Positions 14,794 through 24,181 of a DNA stretch of 64,000 nucleotides are shown here, piece after piece. The notes below the pieces were generated by a model. The model had not been told where the DNA came from. It ran no database searches and worked only from the letters and a program-made list of their open reading frames with translations. The stretch's first letter is position 1; every line of letters starts with the position of its first letter. The position numbers and the translations under genes are program-made. This DNA comes from Verrucomicrobiia bacterium DG1235 (GTDB lineage: Bacteria > Verrucomicrobiota > Verrucomicrobiia > Opitutales > Opitutaceae), in the NCBI GenBank assembly GCA_000155695.1, contig DS990592.1, forward strand, positions 4,598,060 through 4,662,059, in the 5' to 3' direction.

Positions 14794-16035
14794 ATGGCGA
14801 CCGAATCTAAAGAATACTCGATGCCCGATGCGGCAAGCCGCGCGGCGCAAGCTTCGGAAGAGTTCGAGACTGAAAAGCTCGAGCTTAGCATGGGACCGTC
14901 TCACCCGTCCACGCACGGGGTTTTGCGACTCAACCTCGAGCTCGACGGAGAGATCATCCAGAAGTGCGACCCCGTGCTTGGATATCTTCATCGTGGCGAC
15001 GAGAAGATTGCGGAGAACATGACTTACAATCAGTTTGTGCCTTACACGGACCGATTGGACTATCTTGCTCCGCTAGCGAACAACGCAATCTACGCGATCG
15101 CGGTGGAAAAGCTCACCGGTATTGAGGTGCCTGAGCGTTGCCAGGCGATCCGCGTGCTAACGAGCGAGATGGCCCGAATCTCCTCCCACCTGCTAGGACT
15201 CGGAGCTTACACTATGGATGTCGGGGCTTTGACGGTGTTCATGATTACCTTCACCGAGCGTGAAAATCTCTACACGCTTTTCGAGGAGCTTACCGGAGCT
15301 CGCTTCACTACTAGTTATAGTAGGATAGGAGGAGTCACCCGCGACATGCCGGATGGCTGGATGGACAGGGTGCTTGGCTTCTGCGACCACTTTCTCCCGC
15401 TCTTGGACGATGTCGAGAGCTTGCTTTCGCGTAACCGTGTTTTCGTGGATCGCACGGCGGACATTGGAATCATCAGCAAGGAAGACGCGATCGCGTATGG
15501 ATTGACGGGACCGAATGCTCGCGCCTCCGGTCTCGATCTCGATCTCCGTCGCGACGCCCCTTATTCCGGCTACGAGAAGTACGACTTCGAGGTAGCTCTT
15601 GGCGAAAACGGCGACTGCTACGATCGCTATCTCGTTCGCATGGAAGAGATGCGGCAGAGCGTTCGCATTATCCGGCAAGTCATTGCTCAGATGCCGGAGG
15701 GTCCTTATCGCGCTGAAGACGCGAAGAAGATCATTCTTCCGCACAAGGACAAGACGCTCACTTCCATGGAGGAGCTCATTCAGAATTTCATGATCACGAC
15801 GGAAGGCCCGCAGATTCCCGCTGGCGAAGTCTACTTCGAGGGCGAAGCCCCGAAGGGAGCGCTTGGATTTTTCATCCATTCGAAAGGTGGAGGAGTCCCT
15901 TACCGCATGAAAATTCGTGGTCCCTCTTTCTGTAACTTAAGCATTTTGCCAAAACTCTGTGTTGGCGTCATGGTATCCGACATCCCGTCGATCCTTGGCA
16001 GCTTCGACTTCGTAATGGGGGAATGCGATAGATAA
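14794..16035 (+). CDS. nuoD: NADH-quinone oxidoreductase subunit D
   Basis: NuoD, the 49-kDa-type subunit, forms the quinone-binding pocket with NuoB. The 413-residue protein contains ELSMGPSHPSTHGVLRL, then YLHRGDEKIAENMTYNQF and YTDRLDYL, all family hallmarks, and ends in VMGECDR, the standard C-terminus. An N-terminal extension of about 30 residues rich in Ala and Glu precedes the conserved part. It is followed by a 96-bp AT-rich gap with GTGAGTTGG-type micro-repeats before nuoE. Confidence 0.95.
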   Translation: MATESKEYSMPDAASRAAQASEEFETEKLELSMGPSHPSTHGVLRLNLELDGEIIQKCDPVLGYLHRGDEKIAENMTYNQFVPYTDRLDYLAPLANNAIYAIAVEKLTGIEVPERCQAIRVLTSEMARISSHLLGLGAYTMDVGALTVFMITFTERENLYTLFEELTGARFTTSYSRIGGVTRDMPDGWMDRVLGFCDHFLPLLDDVESLLSRNRVFVDRTADIGIISKEDAIAYGLTGPNARASGLDLDLRRDAPYSGYEKYDFEVALGENGDCYDRYLVRMEEMRQSVRIIRQVIAQMPEGPYRAEDAKKIILPHKDKTLTSMEELIQNFMITTEGPQIPAGEVYFEGEAPKGALGFFIHSKGGGVPYRMKIRGPSFCNLSILPKLCVGVMVSDIPSILGSFDFVMGECDR

Positions 16036-16131
16036 CAATAGTGACTGGTGAAGAGCGAATGGTGAGTTGGGATCAGTATCCATATTAAGCTACATCATAC
16101 TTCACGTTTCATAATTCATATTTTCAAAAAA

Positions 16132-16614
16132 ATGGACTTAAAGCCAGAGACGCTAGCTGAGATCGAAGCTGCGATTCCGAAATATCCGGAAAAGCAGAGC
16201 GCGGTGATGCCATTGCTGCATGCGATTCAGAAGGATCAAGGCACCCTCACCAACGAGGCTGCGGAGTGGGTTGCCGAAAAGCTGGGTATCGCCCCGATTA
16301 ACGTACTTTCGGTTATCTCCTTTTATCCCTTCTTTCGCCAGCATCAGATAGGCAAGCGCCACATTCGCGTATGTCGCACGCTTTCTTGCGCGATGGCGGG
16401 TGGGGCGAAGGTTTGCGATCGTATGCTCAAGGAGTTCGAGACCGAGCTGAATGGCGTATCACCCGACGGTGAAGTGACCGTGGAGTTTGCCGAGTGCCTT
16501 GCAAGTTGCGGCAGCGCTCCAGTCATGTTGGTGGACGAGGAGCTTCACGAGAATCTCGACGAAGCGAAGGCCAAGGAAATTTGCGATAAGATTAAAGCGG
16601 AGGCGAAAGCGTAG
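16132..16614 (+). CDS. nuoE: NADH-quinone oxidoreductase subunit E
   Basis: NuoE (24-kDa type) binds the N1a [2Fe-2S] cluster in the NADH-dehydrogenase module. The 160-residue protein has the cluster Cys pattern C-x4-C in VCRTLSCAMAG and C-x3-C in AECLASCGSAPVM, in the thioredoxin-like fold. The N-terminal helical bundle (YPEKQSAVMPLLHAIQKDQG) is typical. It sits 5 bp upstream of nuoF, its partner in the module. Confidence 0.95.
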   Translation: MDLKPETLAEIEAAIPKYPEKQSAVMPLLHAIQKDQGTLTNEAAEWVAEKLGIAPINVLSVISFYPFFRQHQIGKRHIRVCRTLSCAMAGGAKVCDRMLKEFETELNGVSPDGEVTVEFAECLASCGSAPVMLVDEELHENLDEAKAKEICDKIKAEAKA

Positions 16615-16619
16615 TTACG

Positions 16620-17984
16620 ATGGCAATACATCCAAAAGAGCAACGCCTGATTCTCAAGTACGCTGACGAGCCTGGCTACACTCCAAGTATCGATAGCTAT
16701 CTGGAGCATGGCGGTTATGACATGCTTAAGAAGGCAGTCACCATGGAGCCGCAGGCGATCATGGACGAGGTCAAGAAGTCGACGCTTCGCGGCCGCGGTG
16801 GAGCTGGTTTCCCTTGCGGGCTCAAGTGGAGCTTCGTGGATCGCAAGTCGGGTAAGCCTATTTATCTGGTCTGCAACTGTGACGAATCCGAGCCCGGAAC
16901 TTTCAAGGACCGCCAGATCGTGCACAAGGATCCGCACCAGTTGATCGAAGGAATGATGATATCCGCTTTCGCGAACAACGTCGCGAAGTCCTTCATCTAC
17001 ATTCGTGAAGAGATGCCGCACGGCGCGAAAATTTTGGACCAGGCCATCCTCGAAGCGAAGGAGAAGGGCTTTGTTGGCGATAATGTATTGGGATCTGGAT
17101 ACAGCTGCGATATCGTTGTGCATCGTGGAGCGGCGGCCTATATTTGCGGTGAAGAGACAGGTCTTATCGAATCTTTAGAGGGCAAGCGGGCGAATCCCCG
17201 TATCAAACCTCCCTATTTTCCGGCGGTGCTCGGTCTCTACAATTGCCCGACTATCGTAAACAACGTCGAAACGCTTTGTAACGCGGTCCATATTCTCGAC
17301 ATGGGCGCGGAGGCGTTTACGAAAATTGGCCGTCCCAACAATGCGGGTACTCGTATCTGGTGCGTATCCGGTGGAGTGCAGCGTCCGGGGTACTACGAAG
17401 TTGGTGAGATGACGCTCGGCGAACTGGTCTATGACATTTGTGGTGGACCGCTACCGGGGCGTACGATCAAGGCAATCATCCCCGGTGGCTCTTCGATGAA
17501 GATCCTCAAGAACGGAGAGCGTTATACAGGCAAGAATCCAGATGGATCTGAGTACGATTGGGGACTTGAGGACATTCCGCTCGACTACGATGGCATCGCG
17601 GCGGCCGGTTCTATGTCCGGCTCAGGTGGTATGATGGTGCTCGACGACACGGTATCCATTCCGGGAGCGTTAGCAAACTTGATGGCCTTCTACTCTCACG
17701 AGAGTTGCGGTCAATGTACGCCGTGTCGTGAAGGTTCGCTCTGGTTGAAGAAGATTACTTCGCGCATGGTTCACGAGCAGGCTCGCCCTGAGGACGTGGA
17801 CCTCATGCTCGATGTAGCTGGCCAGATAGCGGGCCGTACGATTTGCGCCTTCGGTTTCGCCGTGGCGTGGCCGGTACAGAGCTACATTGCCAAGTTTGAA
17901 GATGAATTTAGAGAATATGCGGCGCGCCTCAGCGATCCAAATGCTGACCGCCAAGCCATAAAGGAACTCGCGTGTAATGGCTGA
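16620..17984 (+). CDS. nuoF: NADH-quinone oxidoreductase subunit F
   Basis: NuoF holds FMN, the NADH site and the N3 [4Fe-4S] cluster. In its 454 residues the glycine-rich NADH/FMN loop reads LRGRGGAGFPCGLKW, the FMN region CGEETGLIESLEGKR, and the cluster ligands lie in SCGQCTPCREGS plus a later Cys (GRTICAFGF). These match the family completely. The coding end overlaps the nuoG start by 8 bp, so translation is likely coupled. Confidence 0.96.
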   Translation: MAIHPKEQRLILKYADEPGYTPSIDSYLEHGGYDMLKKAVTMEPQAIMDEVKKSTLRGRGGAGFPCGLKWSFVDRKSGKPIYLVCNCDESEPGTFKDRQIVHKDPHQLIEGMMISAFANNVAKSFIYIREEMPHGAKILDQAILEAKEKGFVGDNVLGSGYSCDIVVHRGAAAYICGEETGLIESLEGKRANPRIKPPYFPAVLGLYNCPTIVNNVETLCNAVHILDMGAEAFTKIGRPNNAGTRIWCVSGGVQRPGYYEVGEMTLGELVYDICGGPLPGRTIKAIIPGGSSMKILKNGERYTGKNPDGSEYDWGLEDIPLDYDGIAAAGSMSGSGGMMVLDDTVSIPGALANLMAFYSHESCGQCTPCREGSLWLKKITSRMVHEQARPEDVDLMLDVAGQIAGRTICAFGFAVAWPVQSYIAKFEDEFREYAARLSDPNADRQAIKELACNG

Positions 17985-19677
17985 GGAAAACAAAGAAAAC
18001 CTGATAACGGTCAATATTGACGGACAAGACCTGCAGGTGCCTCCGGGTACCAACATGGTCGAGGCGGTCAAAATGCTCGGCAAGGAGGTCCCGCATTACT
18101 GCTACCATCCTAAGCTTTCCGTGGCGGGAAATTGCCGCATGTGTCTCGTGGAGATGGGTATGCCAGGCCGCGACCGCGCGACAGGCGAAGCCATGCTGAA
18201 CGAGGATGGCACGCCCAAGATAATGTGGATGCCTGGTCCGGCAATCGCTTGCGGCACCAAGGCGGCACCTGGCATGCACATTAAGACGAACTCGCCGAAG
18301 GCGGTCGAATCGCGTGAGTCAGTGACTGAATTTCTTCTTATCAATCACCCGCTCGACTGCCCGATCTGCGACCAAGCTGGCGAATGCAAGCTACAAGAGT
18401 TTTCTGCGTCGCACGGACGTGGATACAGCCGTTTCGTGGAAGAGAAAAATGTTAAGCCAAAGCGCACGCGTCTCGGTCCGAGAGTGACGCTTGACGACGA
18501 ACGTTGTATTCTCTGCTCGCGTTGTATCCGTTTCAGTCAGGAAGTTGCCAAGGATGATGTGCTTGGCTTCACGGATCGCGGAAGCTATTCGACGCTGACC
18601 TGCTTCCCGGGCAAGGAGCTCGCGAACAATTACTCTTTGAACACGGTTGATATCTGTCCGGTGGGAGCTCTCACCAGCACCGATTTCCGTTTCAAAATGC
18701 GCGTCTGGTTCCTCAAGGAAACTAAGAGTATAGATTTTGAATCGAGCGTTGGATGCAATACGGTCGTGTCCTCACGCGAAGGGAAAATCTATCGGATCAC
18801 GCCGCGTCAGAATGATGAAGTAAACGACACGTGGATGCCTGACTCCGGCCGCGAGCTTTATAAGCAAGTCGAAGCGGTCGATCGTCTTTCGTTCTCGAGC
18901 GTGAATGGCTCTGAGACATCGGCTGTCGAAGCAATCAAGTCTGCTGCCGAGCTTTTGAAAGGGGAGGGCGTGGCAATCGTCGGTTCCGGTCGGAATACAG
19001 TGGAAGAGCAATTCGTGCTTAAAGCAATCGCTGATCGAGTGAACGCCAAGGGTGTGTATTTAGTAGCTCGGTACGGTGACGATGACGAAATTCTCGTTTC
19101 CAAGGATCGCAATCCGAACGTTCGCGGAGCATTGGCGACCGGATTGATTTCCGATCTTCCAGCTGAGCAGCTTTCCGTTCTCGCTTCTCAGATTGATTCT
19201 GGAGAGGTGAAGACGCTTCTCGCTACGAAAGAAGATTTGGTAGCGGCTGGCCTCACTGTTGAACAATTGAAGAAGGTGAAGCTTGTAGTCATTGACACGC
19301 ACGCTTCCGATACGACTGCGAATGCAGATGTGGTGATCGCTGGACTGACTCAATTTGAAAAATCAGGCACGCTCATCAACCAGCAGTTCCGTATCCAAAA
19401 ATTCCATAAGGCAGTTCCGGGTCCGGTTGGCTCGATAGACGATTTGGCTGCCTTGTCAGCGATTCAAGCCAGCCTGTCCGGTGAGACGATGCCTACGGTA
19501 GTTGGAACGGTTTGGGAGAGGATCGCGGCTGAAGGTAGCATTTTCGAAGGTCTCAGTTTCAAGGGGATTCCTGATACTGGCGCTCTTCTTGATGGCTCAG
19601 CTTTTGCAGGCCTTGCGTTTGCGGAGGGCAAGTCACTTCACTTTGAACCCAAGCTCGAAGCCGCTGCAGCGGAATAA
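17977..19677 (+). CDS. nuoG: NADH-quinone oxidoreductase subunit G (short form)
   Basis: The N-terminus has the [2Fe-2S] ferredoxin domain (HYCYHPKLSVAGNCRMCLVE), the His/Cys cluster segment (HPLDCPICDQAGECKLQ) and two [4Fe-4S] motifs (CILCSRCIRF, then DICPVGALTS). It is 566 residues, much shorter than the roughly 900 of E. coli NuoG: the molybdopterin-oxidoreductase-like part is reduced to a remnant of about 300 residues. Short NuoG forms are known in several phyla. The gene is intact and in frame, so this is a natural short form and not a truncation. Confidence 0.93.
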   Translation: MAEENKENLITVNIDGQDLQVPPGTNMVEAVKMLGKEVPHYCYHPKLSVAGNCRMCLVEMGMPGRDRATGEAMLNEDGTPKIMWMPGPAIACGTKAAPGMHIKTNSPKAVESRESVTEFLLINHPLDCPICDQAGECKLQEFSASHGRGYSRFVEEKNVKPKRTRLGPRVTLDDERCILCSRCIRFSQEVAKDDVLGFTDRGSYSTLTCFPGKELANNYSLNTVDICPVGALTSTDFRFKMRVWFLKETKSIDFESSVGCNTVVSSREGKIYRITPRQNDEVNDTWMPDSGRELYKQVEAVDRLSFSSVNGSETSAVEAIKSAAELLKGEGVAIVGSGRNTVEEQFVLKAIADRVNAKGVYLVARYGDDDEILVSKDRNPNVRGALATGLISDLPAEQLSVLASQIDSGEVKTLLATKEDLVAAGLTVEQLKKVKLVVIDTHASDTTANADVVIAGLTQFEKSGTLINQQFRIQKFHKAVPGPVGSIDDLAALSAIQASLSGETMPTVVGTVWERIAAEGSIFEGLSFKGIPDTGALLDGSAFAGLAFAEGKSLHFEPKLEAAAAE

Positions 19678-19682
19678 GCGTC

Positions 19683-20786
19683 ATGGAACTTTCAGATATA
19701 GCAATCAAGTCGATCTACGCAGTTATCGTAGTGAGCGTGTTGATGGGCTTTTGCTCCTATGCCGTTCTCGCCGAGCGCAAGATTTCCAGCTGGATCCAAG
19801 GCCGCGTGGGACCGAACCGTACTTCGCTTCCCTTTATCAGCTCGATACCGTACATCGGTCGTTTTTTGACGCGTCTTGGTGTCTTTCAGCCAATTGCGGA
19901 TGGAGCGAAGTTTCTCTTTAAGGAAGACATCACGCCCGCCCATGTTAACAAGTTGTATTTCACGCTTGCTCCGATCTTGTCGCTGATTCCGGCCTTAACG
20001 ACGGTGGTCGTTGTGCCGTTTGGCTATTATGAGAATGCTGCGGGCGAAGTGGTTACGCTTGTGCTCACCGATCTCAATGTGGCGATTCTCTTCCTCTTCG
20101 CGGTTTCCTCTCTTGGGGTGTACGGCATCGTGCTTGCGGGGTGGTCTTCTAACTCTAAGTATCCATTTCTTGGAGGCATTCGCGCTTCTGCACAGATGAT
20201 CTCCTATGAGCTTGCGATGGGCATTTCCGTTTTGCCCGTTTTCATGTGGCTTAACGCTCCGGGTACAGCTGGAACGCTGAGTTTGGTAGATGTGGTTAAC
20301 TCGCAAGGCGGAGCGCTCTGGTACGCGATGTGGATGCCGGGCTCGTTTTTGATTTTTGTCGTTTGTATTTTCGCAGAAACGAATCGCTTGCCCTTCGACA
20401 TGGCTGAGTCTGAGACGGAGCTCGTCAGTGGTTTCCACACGGAGTACAGCTCTTTCAAGTTCGGCCTGTTTTTCGTGGGCGAGTACGCCCATATGCTGGT
20501 CGGGTCCGCGATTGTCGCTATTCTTTTCCTTGGAGGCTGGCATCCGCTACCCTTCATGACATGGGCTGATTTCGGAGTGCATGGTCTCTTGGCTGGCGTA
20601 CTTTCGGTTGGCACCTTGATTGGCAAGCTTTGCGGCTTCATGTTCTTCTTCATGTGGATTCGCTGGACGCTTCCACGTTTCCGATACGACCAAGTGATGA
20701 AGCTCGGCTGGCAAATGTTGCTGCCCGCGTCGATCGCGAACTTGGTCCTCTATACTTTTATAATCTACTTTTTGGAGAGACCTTAA
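19683..20786 (+). CDS. nuoH: NADH-quinone oxidoreductase subunit H
   Basis: NuoH is the membrane subunit at the junction with the peripheral arm and helps form the quinone chamber. The 367-residue, highly hydrophobic protein carries LAERKISSWIQGRVGPNRT in the first loop, GVFQPIADGAKFLFKED, and the acidic loop ETNRLPFDMAESETELVSGF, all diagnostic. By eye it has about eight membrane helices. It starts 5 bp after nuoG. Confidence 0.96.
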   Translation: MELSDIAIKSIYAVIVVSVLMGFCSYAVLAERKISSWIQGRVGPNRTSLPFISSIPYIGRFLTRLGVFQPIADGAKFLFKEDITPAHVNKLYFTLAPILSLIPALTTVVVVPFGYYENAAGEVVTLVLTDLNVAILFLFAVSSLGVYGIVLAGWSSNSKYPFLGGIRASAQMISYELAMGISVLPVFMWLNAPGTAGTLSLVDVVNSQGGALWYAMWMPGSFLIFVVCIFAETNRLPFDMAESETELVSGFHTEYSSFKFGLFFVGEYAHMLVGSAIVAILFLGGWHPLPFMTWADFGVHGLLAGVLSVGTLIGKLCGFMFFFMWIRWTLPRFRYDQVMKLGWQMLLPASIANLVLYTFIIYFLERP

Positions 20787-20798
20787 CCCACACGAGCC

Positions 20799-21341
20799 AT
20801 GGCTATCGTCGTTAAGAGAAAACCACTCAATCTACTTGAAAAACTCTACATTCCGGAGATCGCTCGCGGTCTAGCGGTTACGTTCCGTCGGATGCTGTTC
20901 GGCGAAACCGTCACGCTCGAGTACCCGGAACAACGTCCGCCGATTCCGGCAGGCTACCGTGGAGTGCCCACGCTGGTTCGCGATCCCGAAGGGCGCGAGA
21001 AGTGTGTGTCCTGCCAGTTGTGCGAATTCGTTTGTCCACCCAAGGCCATTCGTATTACGCCGGGCGAAATACCCGAAGACAGCGAGTACGCTCACGTGGA
21101 AAAGGGGCCGAAGGAATTTGATATCGATATGCTGCGCTGCATCTACTGTGGCATGTGCCAGGAAGTTTGTCCTGAAGAGGCGATCTGGCTGCAGAATCAG
21201 TATTCAATGTCCGGCTACAGCCGCGCCGAAATGGTGAACGACAAGACGAAGCTCTACGAACTCGGTGGCACGCTTCCCGACGAACACTTTAAGTGGAACA
21301 AAAAGAAGGAAGCTGCTGAGCACGGCGGCGGCCACCACTGA
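20799..21341 (+). CDS. nuoI: NADH-quinone oxidoreductase subunit I
   Basis: NuoI carries the N6a and N6b clusters that link the electron path to N2. The 180-residue protein shows two complete ferredoxin motifs, CVSCQLCEFVCPPKAI and CIYCGMCQEVCPEEAI, plus the preceding family segment RGVPTLVRDPEGREKC. The tail is rich in His and Gly (EHGGGHH). It lies between the membrane subunits H and J, as in most nuo operons. Confidence 0.96.
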   Translation: MAIVVKRKPLNLLEKLYIPEIARGLAVTFRRMLFGETVTLEYPEQRPPIPAGYRGVPTLVRDPEGREKCVSCQLCEFVCPPKAIRITPGEIPEDSEYAHVEKGPKEFDIDMLRCIYCGMCQEVCPEEAIWLQNQYSMSGYSRAEMVNDKTKLYELGGTLPDEHFKWNKKKEAAEHGGGHH

Positions 21342-21371
21342 TTCTAAATTTGGAATACTCTCCCTCCTCAG

Positions 21372-21875
21372 ATGACTGACCTGTTTTTCTACATCTTCGC
21401 GGCAATCACGCTCGCCTGCGCCTTCGCAGTCGTGTTCAGCCGCAATCCCGTCAACGCGGCGATGTTTCTCATCTTGACCTTCCTTGGCATGGCGTCGCTT
21501 TTCGTGATGCTCGAGGCTTACTTCCTCGCGGTAATCCAAGTGTTGGTTTATGCGGGAGCGGTGGTCGTACTCTTTCTCTTCATCATCATGCTTCTCGATG
21601 TTAAGGAAGAATCCAAGGCGAAGCTCAAACCGCTCACGCTCGTAGCGAGTGTAATTGGATTTGCGATACTGCTGGTTGGGGTCGTTGGCATTACCTCAAG
21701 CGATAACATCAAGGCCACTACCGAAACGCTTCCTGAGGCTGCCGGGGCCACTCTTAAGAATTTTGGCTACGAACTCTTCACAACCTATCAGCTTCCCATG
21801 CAAGTGACTGGCTTCCTTCTTCTCGTCGCCATGATCGGCGTAATCGTGCTCAGCAAGCGCGTTAAGACCGATTAG
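21372..21875 (+). CDS. nuoJ: NADH-quinone oxidoreductase subunit J
   Basis: This 167-residue membrane protein has five hydrophobic helices and the NuoJ signature: RNPVNAAMFLILTFLGMASLF then LEAYFLAVIQVLVYAGAVVVLFLFIIMLL. NuoJ is one of the small antiporter-associated subunits of the membrane arm. It lies 30 bp after nuoI and 52 bp before nuoK. Confidence 0.95.
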   Translation: MTDLFFYIFAAITLACAFAVVFSRNPVNAAMFLILTFLGMASLFVMLEAYFLAVIQVLVYAGAVVVLFLFIIMLLDVKEESKAKLKPLTLVASVIGFAILLVGVVGITSSDNIKATTETLPEAAGATLKNFGYELFTTYQLPMQVTGFLLLVAMIGVIVLSKRVKTD

Positions 21876-21927
21876 CTGTTTGTAATATTTTCATCCTCTA
21901 CACGAAACTCTCCTCTTTTCATAATCG

Positions 21928-22233
21928 ATGACCGTCGGACTTGAACATTATATCGCGTTGAGCGCTTCGCTTTTTGCCATCGGTTTCTTTGGCGTTTTGC
22001 TTCGCAAGAACACGCTCGTCATCTACATGTGCCTCGAGCTGATGCTCAACGCGTGCAACCTCGGCCTAATCGCCTTTTCGCGATACCACGGCGGGATGAG
22101 CGGATCTATCTTTGTCTTTTTCACGATAACGGTGGCGGCGGCCGAAGTCGCAGTCGGTTTGGCCATCATCGTAGCCCTGTTTCGCAAGCGCCAGACAGTG
22201 CAGGTGCCAGACCTCAACGCCCTGAAGAACTAG
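21928..22233 (+). CDS. nuoK: NADH-quinone oxidoreductase subunit K
   Basis: NuoK is a three-helix subunit related to MrpC. The 101-residue protein includes [20 protein letters not shown] and [16 protein letters not shown], with the two conserved membrane Glu residues (LEL and [11 protein letters not shown]) implicated in proton transfer. It ends 7 bp before nuoL. Confidence 0.95.
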   Translation: MTVGLEHYIALSASLFAIGFFGVLLRKNTLVIYMCLELMLNACNLGLIAFSRYHGGMSGSIFVFFTITVAAAEVAVGLAIIVALFRKRQTVQVPDLNALKN

Positions 22234-22240
22234 CTTACTG

Positions 22241-24142
22241 ATGAAACCAGAACTCTTCGCATACGCTCTTCTCGCGTTTCCTTTGATCTCGGCGGTTTCG
22301 ATCGCGTTTGGGATGCGTCGCAATGGGGCCTTGGCTTCCGGCGTTTCCGTCGGCGCGGCTGCTCTTCTTCTAGCGACTGCGCTCCACATTATTTTCCGCC
22401 TCGATACCTTCGAGTTCAGCGTGAATTGGCTTCAAGTCGGGCCGCTCTCGATTGATTTCGGTTTTCTCGTCGACGACCTTGCCAAGCTCATGCTTTTCGT
22501 CGTGGCGTTTGTCGGATTTCTCGTGCACGTATTCAGTCTTGGATACATGAAGGACGATCCGAACAAGGCCCGTTTTTTCGGCGGTCTTTCGATCTTCATG
22601 TTTTCTATGATCGGCTTGGTAATGGCGAGCAGTCTCGTCACGCTCTTCATCTTCTGGGAGCTGGTCGGCTTTAGCTCTTACATGCTGATTGGCTTCTATC
22701 TCGACAAGCCTAGCGCATCTGCCGCTGCCAATAAGGCGTTCATCGCGAATCGGGTGGGGGATTTTGGATTCCTCGTTGGCATCGCTATGGCCTTTTGGAT
22801 TTTTGGCACGGTCAATCTTTCCGAGATGCGCGAGATGGTGGTTTCGGGCGAGGTTGTGATTGCTTCGATTGGGGCGGCGACGGGACTCGGACTTTTACTC
22901 TTTTGCGGTACGGTCGGCAAATCCGGTCAGATCCCGTTGCATGTTTGGCTTCCGGACGCGATGGAGGGGCCAACACCAGTGTCTGCCCTTATTCACGCGG
23001 CAACTATGGTCGCGGCGGGCGTGTTTTTACTCTGCCGTACTGGTTTTCTCATGACGGCTGACGCCTTGCAGGTGATTCTTTGGGTGGGCGTGGCAACGGC
23101 GATTTTTGCAGGTCTTACCGCAATCGCTCAGCGCGACATTAAGAAGATTCTCGCTTACTCTACTGTTTCGCAGCTCGGCTATATGGTGGCGGCCTTCGCT
23201 CTCGGTAGCCTCGCAGCGCTCGCGGCAAATCCGGCGGATGCAGCCGGCGCGGTCATCACGGGCGGCGTTGCGGCGGCGATGTTTCACTTGACCACGCACG
23301 CCTTCTTCAAGGCTTTGCTCTTCCTCGGCTCCGGCTCCATCATCCACGCCTGTCACCACGAGCAGGACATCTTCAAGATGGGCGGCTTGGCCAAGAAGAT
23401 GCCGATCACCTTTGTGTGTTTTTCTCTCGGCCTGATGGCATTGATTGGCACGCCTTTCATTTCGGCGGGCTTCTATTCAAAGGACGCGATTCTTGCGCTC
23501 GCCTACGAGCAAAACACTGCTGCCTTCTATCTATTGGTCTTTGGCGCTTTCCTCACCACTTTCTACATGATTCGTCTTTGGAAGATCACCTTCTTTGGTA
23601 AGGCAAATTCCGAAAACGCGGATCATGCGAAGGAGAATGGCTTAGTGATAACAGTACCTCTCATTCTTCTGGCAGCGCTTTCGGTCGTGGGTGGATTCGC
23701 GTTTATTTACCCGCAGGCGCTCATGCCGATCATCGAAGCGGGCGAACATATCGCTCACGGAGAGCACCACACGACGATCGCTCTTTTTGGCGGTGGCGCA
23801 TGGGCGATCGGCCTTGTACTGGCGTTTGTGATTTATGCGGCGGGAGCGAAGGAAGATCGTTTCAAGAAGATGACTGGACGACTCTACGGCCTGCTTGAGA
23901 AGAAGTTTTTCTTCGACGAGGTTTACGGATTCTACATCGCAAAGATCCAGCAGCGCTTCGCGTCGGCTCTCAACCTCATCGAGCAGATCGCGCTTTCGGG
24001 ACTGATCATTCGTGGAGCGGCTGGCGTGGCTGGCTTGGTCGGCATCGGCTTGAAGGCTCTGCACGTGGGGAGTCTTCATCAATACGTCTACTGGTTTATC
24101 GCGGGTCTCGCGATTTTCTGGGCCTTTGCTGGCGGTTTCTAA
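22241..24142 (+). CDS. nuoL: NADH-quinone oxidoreductase subunit L
   Basis: NuoL is the distal proton-pumping subunit. The 633-residue protein has the antiporter-like core: ELVGFSSYMLIGFYLDKPSA, GKSGQIPLHVWLPDAMEGPT, PVSALIHAATMVAAGVFLLC and the lysine-bearing IAQRDIKKILAYSTVSQLGYM. The C-terminal portion contains the long amphipathic region and final helix. Length and motifs are normal for the family. Confidence 0.96.
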   Translation: MKPELFAYALLAFPLISAVSIAFGMRRNGALASGVSVGAAALLLATALHIIFRLDTFEFSVNWLQVGPLSIDFGFLVDDLAKLMLFVVAFVGFLVHVFSLGYMKDDPNKARFFGGLSIFMFSMIGLVMASSLVTLFIFWELVGFSSYMLIGFYLDKPSASAAANKAFIANRVGDFGFLVGIAMAFWIFGTVNLSEMREMVVSGEVVIASIGAATGLGLLLFCGTVGKSGQIPLHVWLPDAMEGPTPVSALIHAATMVAAGVFLLCRTGFLMTADALQVILWVGVATAIFAGLTAIAQRDIKKILAYSTVSQLGYMVAAFALGSLAALAANPADAAGAVITGGVAAAMFHLTTHAFFKALLFLGSGSIIHACHHEQDIFKMGGLAKKMPITFVCFSLGLMALIGTPFISAGFYSKDAILALAYEQNTAAFYLLVFGAFLTTFYMIRLWKITFFGKANSENADHAKENGLVITVPLILLAALSVVGGFAFIYPQALMPIIEAGEHIAHGEHHTTIALFGGGAWAIGLVLAFVIYAAGAKEDRFKKMTGRLYGLLEKKFFFDEVYGFYIAKIQQRFASALNLIEQIALSGLIIRGAAGVAGLVGIGLKALHVGSLHQYVYWFIAGLAIFWAFAGGF

Positions 24143-24181
24143 CTTACGAGCGAGATACGATAGCCAAACACACTTTCTAAA

